From Levilactobacillus yonginensis (GTDB lineage: Bacteria > Bacillota > Bacilli > Lactobacillales > Lactobacillaceae): a DNA stretch of 64,000 nt. The notes under the pieces are model-generated. The model did no database searches and was not told where the DNA came from. It worked only from the letters and a program-made list of their open reading frames with translations. The DNA lies in NCBI RefSeq assembly GCF_964065165.1, contig NZ_OZ061549.1, forward strand, positions 2,418,001-2,482,000, given 5' to 3'. Positions 32,711 through 41,017 of this stretch are shown here, one piece after another. How positions within the stretch are numbered: position 1 is the first letter of the stretch; every line of letters begins with the position of its first letter. The position numbers and the translations under genes were made by a program.

Positions 32711-32738
32711 AGTCTGGACAGTTTGTCCAGGCTTTTTT
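32711..32738 (+). terminator. Terminator after the L,D-transpeptidase gene
   Basis: AGTCTGGACA pairs with TGTCCAGGCT (one G.T pair) and is followed by TTTTTT. Confidence 0.88.
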
Positions 32739-32798
32739 GTTTATTTTTGCAAGTCTTAGAAATTTTAAGCGAGCATGCCAGATTAGTAGAACCAGGTA

Positions 32799-32975
32799 GC
32801 CGGAAGAAGTCAGGGGTGACGTCCGTGGTGGTGGTGAAATAAGCTGACTGGTCAGCTTATTTCACGGGACGATCTTTGAGACGCTGGGTTAGGGCGGCTC
32901 AAAGTCGAGCCGGAGGACCGCTTCACAGGCCGCAGGCGGTCCCACGGCGGGCGTCGCCCCTGACTTCTGGAGGCG
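32799..32975 (+). repeat. Class I structured repeat
   Basis: The outer arms GAAGTCAGGGG + GACG and CGTC + CCCCTGACTTC pair perfectly around one mismatch. Hairpin 1 is a perfect 15-bp stem GTGAAATAAGCTGAC/GTCAGCTTATTTCAC, unlike any other copy. Hairpin 2 is CTTTGAG-AC ... GG-CTCAAAG. The core GTCGAGCCGGAGGACC is kept. Confidence 0.87.
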
Positions 32976-32995
32976 GGCATCAGAGCAGAGAAACT

Positions 32996-33031
32996 AAAAA
33001 AGGTTCGAGACCAAAACAGTCTCGAACCTTC
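32996..33031 (-). terminator. Terminator of the proline iminopeptidase gene
   Basis: AAGGTTCGAGAC pairs with GTCTCGAACCTT around a 7-base loop. Read on the minus strand it is followed by a T run. Confidence 0.9.
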
Positions 33032-33043
33032 AATACAAAGAGA

Positions 33044-33955
33044 TTAAGCGTTAAAATTATCAGATTCAACGTCGCGGATGAACGTCGCCAAATGGTCGTA
33101 GTAAACCGGTGCATTGTCGATCATGTGATGGTGACCACCCTCAGGCGTCGTCACGAAACGTGAGTGCGGAATGAGTTCAGCCATCTTCTTACCAGTAGCG
33201 ATTGGCATGGTTTCGTGTTCACCAAAGGTCAACAGGGTAGGAACCTTGATTTCCTTCAGGTGTTCACGGAAGTTCCATTCCTTCAGCTTACCCTTGATGA
33301 CGAATTCGTTGTCCCCTTGGAAGGCACCGTAAACGTCGGTAGCCATCGTGCTGATCAAATGGGAAATGGCAGCGGGCTTCTTCCGGTCCACGTAGCCATC
33401 GTTTAAGATGTCCACGTAACTTTGATACTTAGGATCGTCGTAGTTGCCATCAGCTTCAACTTGCTTCATGTAAGCAACTTGGTCGGCAGACAGTGCGGTT
33501 TCTCGAATGTGGTTGATGCTTTCAACGTATTCATCGATGTTATCAACCATGGACGAAATGATGGCACCCTTTAAATGTTGACCATACTTGGCAGCGTACA
33601 TTTGAACTAAAGCGCCACCCCATGATTGGCCAATCAGGTAAAATTTGTCGATACCTAATTTTTGACGAACTTCTTCAACTTCGTCCAAGAAGTAGTCGTA
33701 AGTCAGGTACTTCTTAGCGGTTTCAGGGTCACTGAAGTCAGGTTGGTCTGAGTACCATGAGCCAAGTTGGTCGTACATGTGGACCTGAACGTTAAGGCCC
33801 TGTTTAGCTAATTGTTTCGCGGTATCTTCCCAGTATTCGTGGTTACCACCAGGGCCACCGTGTAGTGCCAGCAGGTGAATATCACCAGTGCCTTGGGTGT
33901 TGGTCCAGAGATGGTAGCCGTTGTCTAACGTAATAATCGTGGTGCCTTGTTTCAT
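33044..33955 (-). CDS. pip: Proline iminopeptidase-family peptidase (S33)
   Basis: This is a 303-residue alpha/beta hydrolase that releases N-terminal proline from peptides. The oxyanion-hole motif HGGPGGNHEYW lies near residue 32 and the nucleophile elbow is GQSWGGALVQMYA, with Ser near residue 108. The His is in PEGGHHHMIDN. The acidic residue expected before GEHETM is not obvious, so the exact triad is uncertain. There is no signal peptide, so it acts in the cytosol. The ATG has GGGGGATC upstream. It is monocistronic and stands next to the pepX operon, fitting a proline-peptide degradation cluster. Confidence 0.87.
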   Translation of the reverse strand: MKQGTTIITLDNGYHLWTNTQGTGDIHLLALHGGPGGNHEYWEDTAKQLAKQGLNVQVHMYDQLGSWYSDQPDFSDPETAKKYLTYDYFLDEVEEVRQKLGIDKFYLIGQSWGGALVQMYAAKYGQHLKGAIISSMVDNIDEYVESINHIRETALSADQVAYMKQVEADGNYDDPKYQSYVDILNDGYVDRKKPAAISHLISTMATDVYGAFQGDNEFVIKGKLKEWNFREHLKEIKVPTLLTFGEHETMPIATGKKMAELIPHSRFVTTPEGGHHHMIDNAPVYYDHLATFIRDVESDNFNA

Positions 33956-34037
33956 GGAAGATCCCCCGTTTCTAATTAAGTTATTATTATTCTATCACTG
34001 TTGTCTCAAAATCGAAACCGACTTCTCTGTAATGAAT

Positions 34038-34212
34038 GAGAGTGGGACAGAAGGCGGTCAGTCAATGGGCATTAACGTCGACAGATGAATAATCCCGATT
34101 TTTGATTGTTTGTCTATCGGGGTTAAGCGGAGTTGACTGCCTGTTGGCGCACGTTTCGACCATATACGTTCGGAGTGCAAAATGGGCCTGGGACTTTTGT
34201 TCCAGACCCATT
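34038..34212 (+). repeat. Repeat family 2, complete copy
   Basis: This is about 175 nt, starting GAGAGTGGGACAGAAGGC and ending in a hairpin ATGGGCCTGGGAC/GTTCCAGACCCAT with a TTTT loop. AGTCAA pairs with TTGACT and AATCCCGAT with ATCGGGGTT (G.T where copy 1 has a G-C pair). The hairpin lies 17 bp from the pepX stop and probably terminates pepX on the minus strand. Confidence 0.75.
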
Positions 34213-34228
34213 CATGATCGAAAACTGA

Positions 34229-36661
34229 TTATTCAGCCAAATGGGGTAATTCCAGCGTTGCGTGTTCCAAGTTGATGGAGTACTGCAGGTCCTGGTTTCC
34301 CCGCACAGTCATACCAAAGTCCGTAGCGTAGATGACCAATCCTAACTGGTGACCCGCTAACAACCGGTAGTGAGTTGGTTGCAGGGTCACCCGTAAGCGA
34401 TAGAACTGGTTCGGTTTCAGCTCATCAATCTGGTAGGCGTTGGTCCGATTTTGTAGGTTGCGGTGGCCCTTGGTAATCATCTTCCAGGGAGTAGGGGCGG
34501 TCGTCTGAAATTCACGCAGGCTATCTTCACGCCAGTGGAATCCTTCGTCTAATGATACGCGAAGTGGGGTGGGTGAAACGCCTAGCCGCTTAGCCTCGCC
34601 ATAGTCGACCAGCTGAAAACTCAGGAGACCAACGGGTTGGTTAACGGCGACCTCTAAGGTGATGGTTGGCTTTCCATCGAGGACTTGATCCTTGGTCAGG
34701 ACGGCCGACTTGAACCGTAACCGGTGGCCCTTCAGTGGGGAGTCGTCGTTTAACAGGTCTCGTTGCCAACTGGTAACGTCGTGGGTGTACGTTTGATACT
34801 GTGCATCTGGCAATTGGTCGTTAAAGCTGACCGCTGCCTTGAGGGGGGCGTTGGTCGTGGCGACCAATTCCTCTGGATGCAGGTTCAACGTGGTGACGGG
34901 GTTAGTTGGCGCGTCCCAGTCTTCATAACTGTGCCAAGTTTCGGGTTGCACGTTGTCTTGAATAATGACGTTTGGCAACAATGTTTCAGCCTGATTGTCG
35001 ACGTCCAGCAGCTCGTGGGTCAGCCACAGGTTGACGATGTCGGTGTAGTCGATCGAGCGAAAGGCGTTGATATAAATGTGTTGGCCCTGGTGAAGAATCA
35101 GTTTCTTGGTAACGGGCAAGTCGCGAACAGCGTTCCACAAGTTGTTCACATTGCGGGGTTTCACGTTCCAGTCGTTCAGGCCATGGACCAGTAACAAATC
35201 AGCCTTGATATTCTTCGCGTTCTTCAGGTAGTTGCGGGCGTCCCAGAAGCGATTGTAGCTGCCAGTCGTCCGGTCTTGGCCACTGGTAATGGCAGCCAGG
35301 TCAGCCTGCCACTTGGCTTGAATGCGATGGTAGTCGCCGGCTTGCAACTGACGGCTGAATGTTTCCTCGGCAAGGACGTCTGCATCCTCACCAGGGAAAC
35401 CGCCGGGGGCAACGACCAAACCACCATCGCGGTAATAGTCGTACCAATTGGAAATGGCAGCTTCACTGATGACCGTTTTCAGACCGGCTACTCCGGTAGT
35501 TGCGGCGGCCGTGGCCAGTGTTCCCAGGTAGGAACGGCCGGTCATGGCGATGGCGTGATTGCTCCACCATGCGGGGATCGCCTGGGTGGCTTCTCTGCTG
35601 GTAAAGGCGGTTCGATTGCCCGCTAACCATTCGATGATAGCAATGGTGGAGGTGGTTTCTTCAGGGTCTCCGGTGGTACGGACCCCGTCAGAATCGAGTG
35701 TACCAATTCCAGCAGCGTAGACCACAGCGAACCCGCGAGCTAAGAAGTAGTCGTTTAACGTGTAGGAACTCTCCCGGGCAAAGCTCTCCGTGGCCGTGGC
35801 GGTTGAGGCTGTTACGGGACGGGGAGCGGGAATTGGGGTCGCAGCTGGTTCATCTAGCACGTCCTCACGCGTTAGATGGTTGGGTTCTTGCGGTGTCAGG
35901 GGTACGTTGACATCGTGCATCATCTGGTCACCAGCCTCGTCGTTTGTCCCTTGATTGTAAGGACTAGCCGTGTAGAGGACAGGGACTTTTAGACCAGTGG
36001 CAGTTTCCGCCGGCCGCAAGATTTCGGCCTTTAGCAGGTCTCGTTGACCGTCATGATCCGTGTCCTGAGGGCTTTCAACGTATACGACTTCGCGAATGAG
36101 CTGCGTCGTGTCGAAGACAGCTTGCGCTTTACCGTTAAAAATCAGTGGCTTAGTGACCGAAGCATCGTGTAGAAATGGTGCAAAGTAGCCGTGAGTCGTC
36201 AGGTGGTCCAAGAAAGACTGACCATTTTTAGTGTGGGTCGTTAGAAGCAGGTACCAAGCTTGCTTCAGTTCGGCCACTGTAAAATTAGCGGCCTGGTGAT
36301 CACTGACGGGCAGCTGGATTTTCGCCATAGCTGTCAGTGGGTCAGCAAGGTCAAAGTCATCATCCACGGTAAATCCCAGTCGTTGCAGAGCTAAGTTGTA
36401 GAATACGGTGATGGGAACGTTGTCGTGCTGGCTTAAAAAGTCAGCACCGTCCGTGTCGGGAGTGGCCATTAGGTTGTGGAGCTGTTGGGTGACCCGCTGG
36501 TCGGTGGTAAATTCTGGCCAGCTACGATCATAGAAGTCCCTGAGAAGTTGACTAGGGGTCGAGAGGGCCTGATTGGTGTCATCTAAAAAATGAATCGTGT
36601 GAAGTTCGTCGAGGGCCTGAGCGGGTGCTGTGGGCCGAATGGCAAATTGTTGGTTACGCAT
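34229..36661 (-). CDS. pepX: X-prolyl dipeptidyl aminopeptidase PepX
   Basis: This is an 810-residue cytosolic serine peptidase of family S15 that removes X-Pro dipeptides from casein-type peptides. The N-terminal helical domain (1-190) is followed by the catalytic alpha/beta domain with Ser in [14 protein letters not shown], Asp in [13 protein letters not shown] and His in [11 protein letters not shown] beta-rich jelly-roll C-terminal domain (about 580-800) completes it. Length and order match lactobacillar PepX. The gene starts 37 bp after the amino-acid permease stop on the same strand, so a permease-pepX operon is likely. The mature protein has no export signal. Confidence 0.95.
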   Translation of the reverse strand: MRNQQFAIRPTAPAQALDELHTIHFLDDTNQALSTPSQLLRDFYDRSWPEFTTDQRVTQQLHNLMATPDTDGADFLSQHDNVPITVFYNLALQRLGFTVDDDFDLADPLTAMAKIQLPVSDHQAANFTVAELKQAWYLLLTTHTKNGQSFLDHLTTHGYFAPFLHDASVTKPLIFNGKAQAVFDTTQLIREVVYVESPQDTDHDGQRDLLKAEILRPAETATGLKVPVLYTASPYNQGTNDEAGDQMMHDVNVPLTPQEPNHLTREDVLDEPAATPIPAPRPVTASTATATESFARESSYTLNDYFLARGFAVVYAAGIGTLDSDGVRTTGDPEETTSTIAIIEWLAGNRTAFTSREATQAIPAWWSNHAIAMTGRSYLGTLATAAATTGVAGLKTVISEAAISNWYDYYRDGGLVVAPGGFPGEDADVLAEETFSRQLQAGDYHRIQAKWQADLAAITSGQDRTTGSYNRFWDARNYLKNAKNIKADLLLVHGLNDWNVKPRNVNNLWNAVRDLPVTKKLILHQGQHIYINAFRSIDYTDIVNLWLTHELLDVDNQAETLLPNVIIQDNVQPETWHSYEDWDAPTNPVTTLNLHPEELVATTNAPLKAAVSFNDQLPDAQYQTYTHDVTSWQRDLLNDDSPLKGHRLRFKSAVLTKDQVLDGKPTITLEVAVNQPVGLLSFQLVDYGEAKRLGVSPTPLRVSLDEGFHWREDSLREFQTTAPTPWKMITKGHRNLQNRTNAYQIDELKPNQFYRLRVTLQPTHYRLLAGHQLGLVIYATDFGMTVRGNQDLQYSINLEHATLELPHLAE

Positions 36662-36698
36662 AAATTTCGCCTACCTTATCAATTTTGCAAAGTAATTA

Positions 36699-38096
36699 TT
36701 AATCTTCTTGGTCATTGAGCCGACTGTGGCGTAAACCATAGCTGAAGTAAATGACGAGTCCTAAAGCAAACCAAATCGTGGAGGCAATCCAGGTCTCAGC
36801 GGGTAATTGGAGCATCATGCCGAAACACAGTAAGCCAGAAATGATTGGTAGAACGGGGTACCAAGGAACTTTGAATCCGGAGTTTTGGGGTAGGTTGGGC
36901 AGGTGCCGCAACCGAATGATCCCAAAGGAAACGAAGAGAAAGGCCACCAGAGTACCAATGTTGACCAGATTGGTCAGTTGGGCCAGGGGTACGAAGCCAC
37001 CCAGCAGGGCAATAACGATGGTGATGACCGCCAGACTGTTCTTAGGCGTCCCCGTTTGGTCGTCGATCTTACCGAGAAATTTGGGCAGCAAGCCGTCTCG
37101 GCCAATCGAGTAGATCAGACGCGAAGAACTGTAGATCATCGTGACCATCATGGTGAACATCCCAGCGAGCGCCCCCAATGAGATGATGCCGGAAGTCCAA
37201 TTTTGATGAACCAGGGTCAGGGCAAATGCGACTGGATCGGCCACGTTCAGTTTGGTGTAGTGGACCATCCCGGTGAGGACCACGGCGACTAGCATGTAGA
37301 GCACAGACGCCACGATGAGGGTCCCAATGATCCCAATTGGCATGTTTTTCTTAGGGTTCTTCACTTCGGCAGCTGAGGCGGAAACCACGTCAAAGCCGAG
37401 GTAAGCAAAGAAGACAGTCGAGGCGCCCCGTAGAATGCCTTTGGTACCGAAGGGGGCAAAGGGTTGCCAGTTGCTGGGCTTTACATAGAAGATTCCGACA
37501 ATAACGAAGAGAATGATGATGGCAATCTTAACGAAAACAATCAGGTTATTGATCCGCATGGATTCACGCATCCCGCGGTTTAACAGCCAGCTGATGAAGA
37601 GTACCACTAAGATGGCAACCACGTTTCCGTATGTCCCGTGTGCAGGGTCGTAGGGGCCGGTGACGGCCGTGGGGAGGCTGAGATGGAAACCGGCTAGAAA
37701 CGAATTAAAATAGGCACCAAAGGAATTGGCGACCGCCGCGACGGCAAGGACGTATTCTAGGATCAGCGCCCAGCCGAGAATCCAGCCGATGATTTCGCCG
37801 AAGACTAGGTTCCCGTAGGAATAGGCGGAACCGGCAACGGGTAGAACGGAGGCAAACTCGGCGTAGCACATGGCTGCCGTGGAACAGACGATAGCGGCCA
37901 GCAAAAATGACAGAACAATGCCGGGACCACTGTACTGGGCGGCAATCGTGCCGGGGAGAATAAAAATCCCGGTCCCGATGACGGCCCCAATTCCGAGTGA
38001 CATGAGATCCTTTGCTGACATGGTTTTGGCAAAGTGTTGGTCACTCTTTAAATAATTATCTAAGCGTTCGCGCCGAAAAATTCGCGAAATAGCCAT
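36699..38096 (-). CDS. APC family amino acid permease (CAT type)
   Basis: This is a 465-residue transporter with 12-13 helices of the cationic amino acid transporter type. MSLGIGAVIGTGIFILPG at about 33-50 is the conserved substrate-binding helix 1, FAYLGFDVVSASAAEVKNP marks helix 6, and the N-terminus has the basic RIFRRERLDNYL of the CAT/YfnA group. The substrate could be several amino acids. It is upstream of pepX and probably co-transcribed, which fits uptake and release of amino acids during growth on peptides. The ATG follows AAGGAGGC. Confidence 0.88.
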   Translation of the reverse strand: MAISRIFRRERLDNYLKSDQHFAKTMSAKDLMSLGIGAVIGTGIFILPGTIAAQYSGPGIVLSFLLAAIVCSTAAMCYAEFASVLPVAGSAYSYGNLVFGEIIGWILGWALILEYVLAVAAVANSFGAYFNSFLAGFHLSLPTAVTGPYDPAHGTYGNVVAILVVLFISWLLNRGMRESMRINNLIVFVKIAIIILFVIVGIFYVKPSNWQPFAPFGTKGILRGASTVFFAYLGFDVVSASAAEVKNPKKNMPIGIIGTLIVASVLYMLVAVVLTGMVHYTKLNVADPVAFALTLVHQNWTSGIISLGALAGMFTMMVTMIYSSSRLIYSIGRDGLLPKFLGKIDDQTGTPKNSLAVITIVIALLGGFVPLAQLTNLVNIGTLVAFLFVSFGIIRLRHLPNLPQNSGFKVPWYPVLPIISGLLCFGMMLQLPAETWIASTIWFALGLVIYFSYGLRHSRLNDQED

Positions 38097-38403
38097 TAAA
38101 AAGCCTCCTTATGTAGGTAACACGATGGGGTCATCTATCTAATGAGAGAATTGGTCCGGGTAAGATGATAGCAAATAATGGCCAGAATTGGTTTGGTAAT
38201 GGTCAAATGGCCAGTGAATTTAATTAAAAAGAAAACGTTTTCTTCCATATTATTAGGTGACTCCCGCTCGTGTCAAAACGGTGATATCTCGGATAGTGTA
38301 CCCTAGACTTAAATTAAAAGTCAATGAGAGTTGGGCAGACTTTTGCCGAAAGTCAGATAAAATTACCCCACGCGCTTCGTTTTCGTTCTAAAATAGAGCC
38401 AGT
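38097..38403. promoter_or_regulatory. Divergent intergenic region with a cre-like palindrome
   Basis: The region separates the permease-pepX operon from the Nudix gene. A palindrome GAAAACGTTTTC at 38231-38242 resembles a catabolite-responsive (CcpA) or LacI-type operator about 135 bp from the permease start. Promoters cannot be placed with confidence. Confidence 0.4.
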
Positions 38404-38430
38404 ATGAGTGAAATGAGGAGGCAATTAGCC

Positions 38431-38859
38431 ATGATTACCGAAAGAGCCAGCGGTGCAGTGGTCTACCGTTTGGAAAACGACCAACCGCAATATTTATTAT
38501 TAAAGAGTGCCACTAGTAACTTTTGGGGATTTCCCAAGGGCCATGTCGAAGGCACTGAGAGTGACATTGAAACGGCCGTTCGAGAGATTCGGGAAGAGAC
38601 TAGTTTAGAGGTCGCCATCAATCCGGAGTTCCACGCGGACCTTGACTATGAAATGAAGAACGGCCATCACAAGCACGTGGTTCTCTACACGGCCCTGGTT
38701 CCAGCTGATGTTCAGATCAAGCGGCAGGTAGAAGAAATTAGTGAATACGGCTGGTTTGACTTTGCCACGGCCCATGATAAGTTGACTTTTGATAACTTGA
38801 AGAGCCTGTTATCAATGGCGAATGACTATCTGACGGGGGACGCGCAGGATGGAGAATAA
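38431..38859 (+). CDS. Nudix hydrolase (diadenosine-tetraphosphatase type)
   Basis: This 142-residue enzyme has the Nudix box GHVEGTESDIETAVREIREETSLEV from about residue 38, with all conserved Gly and Glu residues. The N-terminus SGAVVYRLEN and the WGFPKGH lead-in are typical of bis(5'-nucleosyl)-tetraphosphatases, so Ap4A or a related nucleotide is the likely substrate. The ATG at 38431 is chosen because AGGAGG sits nine bases upstream; two earlier in-frame ATG codons have none. Its stop overlaps the next gene by 11 bp. Confidence 0.9.
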   Translation: MITERASGAVVYRLENDQPQYLLLKSATSNFWGFPKGHVEGTESDIETAVREIREETSLEVAINPEFHADLDYEMKNGHHKHVVLYTALVPADVQIKRQVEEISEYGWFDFATAHDKLTFDNLKSLLSMANDYLTGDAQDGE

Positions 38860-39424
38860 GGTCATCGTGATTACCGGTGCAACTGGGACCGGTAAGACGA
38901 CTGTCCAAGATTACTTGGTCAGTCACTATCCAGTTACCAAGATTATTACCCATACCACCCGGCCACCGCGTCAGGGCGAAGTCAATGGAACGGACTACTA
39001 TTTTGAAACGGAAGAGAGTTTTCCCAAGAATCACTACCTGGAATCGGTGGTGTATTCGGGTTACCATTACGGATCCTCGCGGGAAGGTATCACGGCAGGG
39101 TTTAAACGGGCGCCGTTCGCGGCCATCGTTTTAGATGGCAAGGGCGCCATCACCTACGCGCAACAGCTGGGTGAACAAGCGGTGATCCTGTTCCTGACGG
39201 TCAGTGATTCGGCCAAGTTGGCGCACCGGCTCTCCAAGCGGGGAGATGATGAGACTATGATGGCGCAACGACTAGCTAGTCCGGAATACCATCGGGATCT
39301 GACCATGCCACTGGCACTGCGAGGCCACGCTATTCAGCTGAACAATGACAACTGGGCGCGGACCCAGATAAAGCTCGATGAACTGATGGCGGGGCTTCAG
39401 CGGTCTGAGGCAGCTGATAGTTGA
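38849..39424 (+). CDS. Guanylate kinase-like protein
   Basis: This 191-residue P-loop protein starts with VIVITGATGTGKTTVQDYL. It has HTTRPPRQGEVNGTDYYF, the GMP-binding region of guanylate kinases, and SVVYSGYHYGSSREGI. It is not the house-keeping Gmk by context, which normally lies with rpoZ; lactobacilli carry a second gene of this type. The expected reaction is ATP + GMP, but substrate change is possible. It overlaps the Nudix gene by 11 bp, so both are translated from one mRNA and may both act on nucleotides. Confidence 0.85.
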   Translation: MENKVIVITGATGTGKTTVQDYLVSHYPVTKIITHTTRPPRQGEVNGTDYYFETEESFPKNHYLESVVYSGYHYGSSREGITAGFKRAPFAAIVLDGKGAITYAQQLGEQAVILFLTVSDSAKLAHRLSKRGDDETMMAQRLASPEYHRDLTMPLALRGHAIQLNNDNWARTQIKLDELMAGLQRSEAADS

Positions 39425-39505
39425 GTTTCATCCCAAGTATGCTAAACTAACAGGGAATTCGGCAAAATATTGTTACCTTGGGTGTGTTAGGTTTACGCCT
39501 TACCG

Positions 39506-39636
39506 GGCAAGGAAAATAGGCTGGAACGCTGTGAACACGATTTTGAGCCAAAGAGCGGTCTCAAAACTCGGTTCTACCTAACCACGGAAAGACACCGTGC
39601 TAAGGTAGTGCCACGGCTGAGCCTATTTTCCTTGCC
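39506..39636 (-). repeat. Class II structured repeat (left)
   Basis: The outer 17-bp stem GGCAAGGAAAATAGGCT / AGCCTATTTTCCTTGCC is perfect. On the minus strand hairpin 1 is CTACCT-T-A.CACGG/CCGTG.T-T-AGGTAG with U.U and hairpin 2 is TTTTGAG-AC ... GG-CTCAAAA with A.G. Hairpin 3 of class I is reduced to GTGTTCAC, followed by the GCGTTCC motif. Confidence 0.87.
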
Positions 39637-39736
39637 CTCACGGCTAACGGTGGCGGTATATTTTGCCGTTTGCCGGTGAGTAAAGTAATTGTGGGAACTA
39701 GTTGATTATGTAAGAGTGGCTAGTTTCAGCCGAGAG

Positions 39737-39869
39737 GGCGTCAAATATGGGCTCAGGCGCCTCGTTGTTCTTAGCCGTTTACGGCTTAGAACAAGGCCAA
39801 GCTTTGAGACTCACGTTGTTTGTGAGGCTCAAAGTTGTGCCGGCACCGTTCCAGCCCATATTTGACGCC
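39737..39869 (+). repeat. Class II structured repeat (right)
   Basis: The outer 17-bp stem GGCGTCAAATATGGGCT / AGCCCATATTTGACGCC is perfect and differs from the left copy at many pairs. Hairpin 1 is TTGTTCT-T-AGCCGT/ACGGCT-T-AGAACAA with U.U. Hairpin 2 is CTTTGAG-AC-TCAC/GTGA-GG-CTCAAAG with A.G. A short GTGCCGGCAC palindrome precedes CGTTCC. Confidence 0.88.
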
Positions 39870-39933
39870 CGGCAAGGCGGACACACCCACAGTAAAAGAA
39901 CAAGTAATCAATAAATGAAGGAGGCCGCCCATC

Positions 39934-40392
39934 ATGGCAGAATCTTTAACCGACGCTGTGACCATTTTGCGGAACAATAAATTGAAGCTGACCAAGCAAC
40001 GGCACGCACTCTTAGAGTTTTTGCTGACCAACCAGGGCCACTACACGGATGTGGTGGCTGTGGATGCTTACATGCGGACGGAATTTCCGGGGATGAGTCA
40101 TAACACGGTGTACCGCAATCTCAAGGAATTTGAGGAAGTCGGCATCGTTGAACAGAACACGGAACAGGAACGCGCGCGGGTCAAGTATCAGTGTGATTTC
40201 CATCACCAACATCATCACCACTTCATTTGTCAGCACTGTGGGAAGGTTATCGAGTTACAGATGTGCCCGATGGACTTTTTTACGGATCAATTACCTGGCG
40301 CTGAAATTACGGGGCACAGCTTTGAGTTGTATGGACTGTGTGCCGAATGCAAAGCGGCCGGTGTGAGTGACCAAGACTTAGTCAAAAATTAA
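39934..40392 (+). CDS. Fur family metal-dependent repressor
   Basis: This 152-residue regulator has a winged helix at residues 10-85 (KLTKQRHALLEFLLTN ... MSHNTVYRNLKEFEEVGIV). The metal region has the His-rich CDFHHQHHHHFIC. Two CxxC pairs, CQHCGK and CAECK, form the structural zinc site. The His cluster and CxxC pairs fit Fur, Zur or PerR; the PerR-specific Asp/His pattern cannot be judged with certainty, so the metal is not assigned. The ATG follows AAGGAGG. The two genes downstream follow after 77 bp and may be in the same transcript. Confidence 0.88.
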   Translation: MAESLTDAVTILRNNKLKLTKQRHALLEFLLTNQGHYTDVVAVDAYMRTEFPGMSHNTVYRNLKEFEEVGIVEQNTEQERARVKYQCDFHHQHHHHFICQHCGKVIELQMCPMDFFTDQLPGAEITGHSFELYGLCAECKAAGVSDQDLVKN

Positions 40393-40469
40393 GAGAATTT
40401 TGAGAGATTTTTGGCTTAATTGTGGGACAATGAAGTCTAATTAGGTAAAGACGTAAGGAGGAATGACAC

Positions 40470-40997
40470 ATGGCGTACCGGACACCACCATTTATCACGC
40501 CATTTGCAATTGTTTCGATGGCCCTGGCCCTTGGAGCAACGAACGTGGTGACGAACACGGTCACCAAGTCTAATGAAGGAGCCTCACGGGTTTCTAACAC
40601 CAGTTCGTCATTAGTTAGTGGCTTATCATCCAGTGATTCCAAGAAGAAAGATAGCGATGATAGTAGTAAGAAGGATTCTGATTCTTCTAAGAAGGACAGC
40701 AGTAGCGATGAATCATCAGACAGTTCATCCACGGACACGCAAAGTTCTTCTGCGGACACGACTTCTGATACGGAATCATCCCACGCGACAACAACGGGGA
40801 ATACTGGGACGACGTCTAAGAAGAAAAACTCTAGTTCAACGGCGACTAACAACAATAACAACACCAATGATACGACGGATGACACCACCGACAGTGGCAG
40901 CACGACTGGTGATACGACTGACGACACGCAGAGTGCACAGACGTACAGTCATTCGGCGGTTAATACGACCGACGGTACAACCAGTGCAGGTCAATAA
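40470..40997 (+). CDS. Low-complexity Ser/Asp/Thr/Asn/Lys-rich protein with an N-terminal membrane segment
   Basis: This 175-residue protein has a hydrophobic N-terminus (FITPFAIVSMALALGATNVV) that could act as a signal or anchor. It is followed by about 130 residues made almost entirely of Ser, Asp, Lys, Thr and Asn, including runs of KKDSD and a NNNNN stretch. There is no folded domain, lipobox or sorting signal. The low-complexity tail is probably outside the membrane. The start has AGGAGGAA upstream. The gene ends 20 bp before a membrane-protein gene and they are likely paired. The opposite strand also shows an artificial open frame because of the biased codons. Confidence 0.7.
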   Translation: MAYRTPPFITPFAIVSMALALGATNVVTNTVTKSNEGASRVSNTSSSLVSGLSSSDSKKKDSDDSSKKDSDSSKKDSSSDESSDSSSTDTQSSSADTTSDTESSHATTTGNTGTTSKKKNSSSTATNNNNNTNDTTDDTTDSGSTTGDTTDDTQSAQTYSHSAVNTTDGTTSAGQ

Positions 40998-41017
40998 GAG
41001 AGGAGGGCGAATCATTC

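Larger units (their letters stand above)
39481..39888. repeat. Composite class II unit with two structured repeats in inverted order
   Basis: The unit is bounded by GGTGTGT..CGCCTTACCGGGC (39481-39508) and its imperfect complement GCCCGGCAAGGCGGACACACC (39867-39888). Between lie two complete class II repeats pointing at opposite strands (39506-39636 and 39737-39869). It fills most of the gap between the guanylate-kinase-like and Fur genes. Confidence 0.7.

Noticed and set aside
38097..38260. Short leader peptide frame MEENVFFLIK on the minus strand before the permease
   Set aside because: No ribosome site or following terminator structure; the two Phe codons are not enough for a leader claim.
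40382..40927. 181-codon minus-strand open frame opposite the Ser/Asp-rich gene
   Set aside because: It is built of Leu/Val/Ser/Glu codons complementary to the biased plus-strand codons. The plus-strand gene has a good ribosome site and context.
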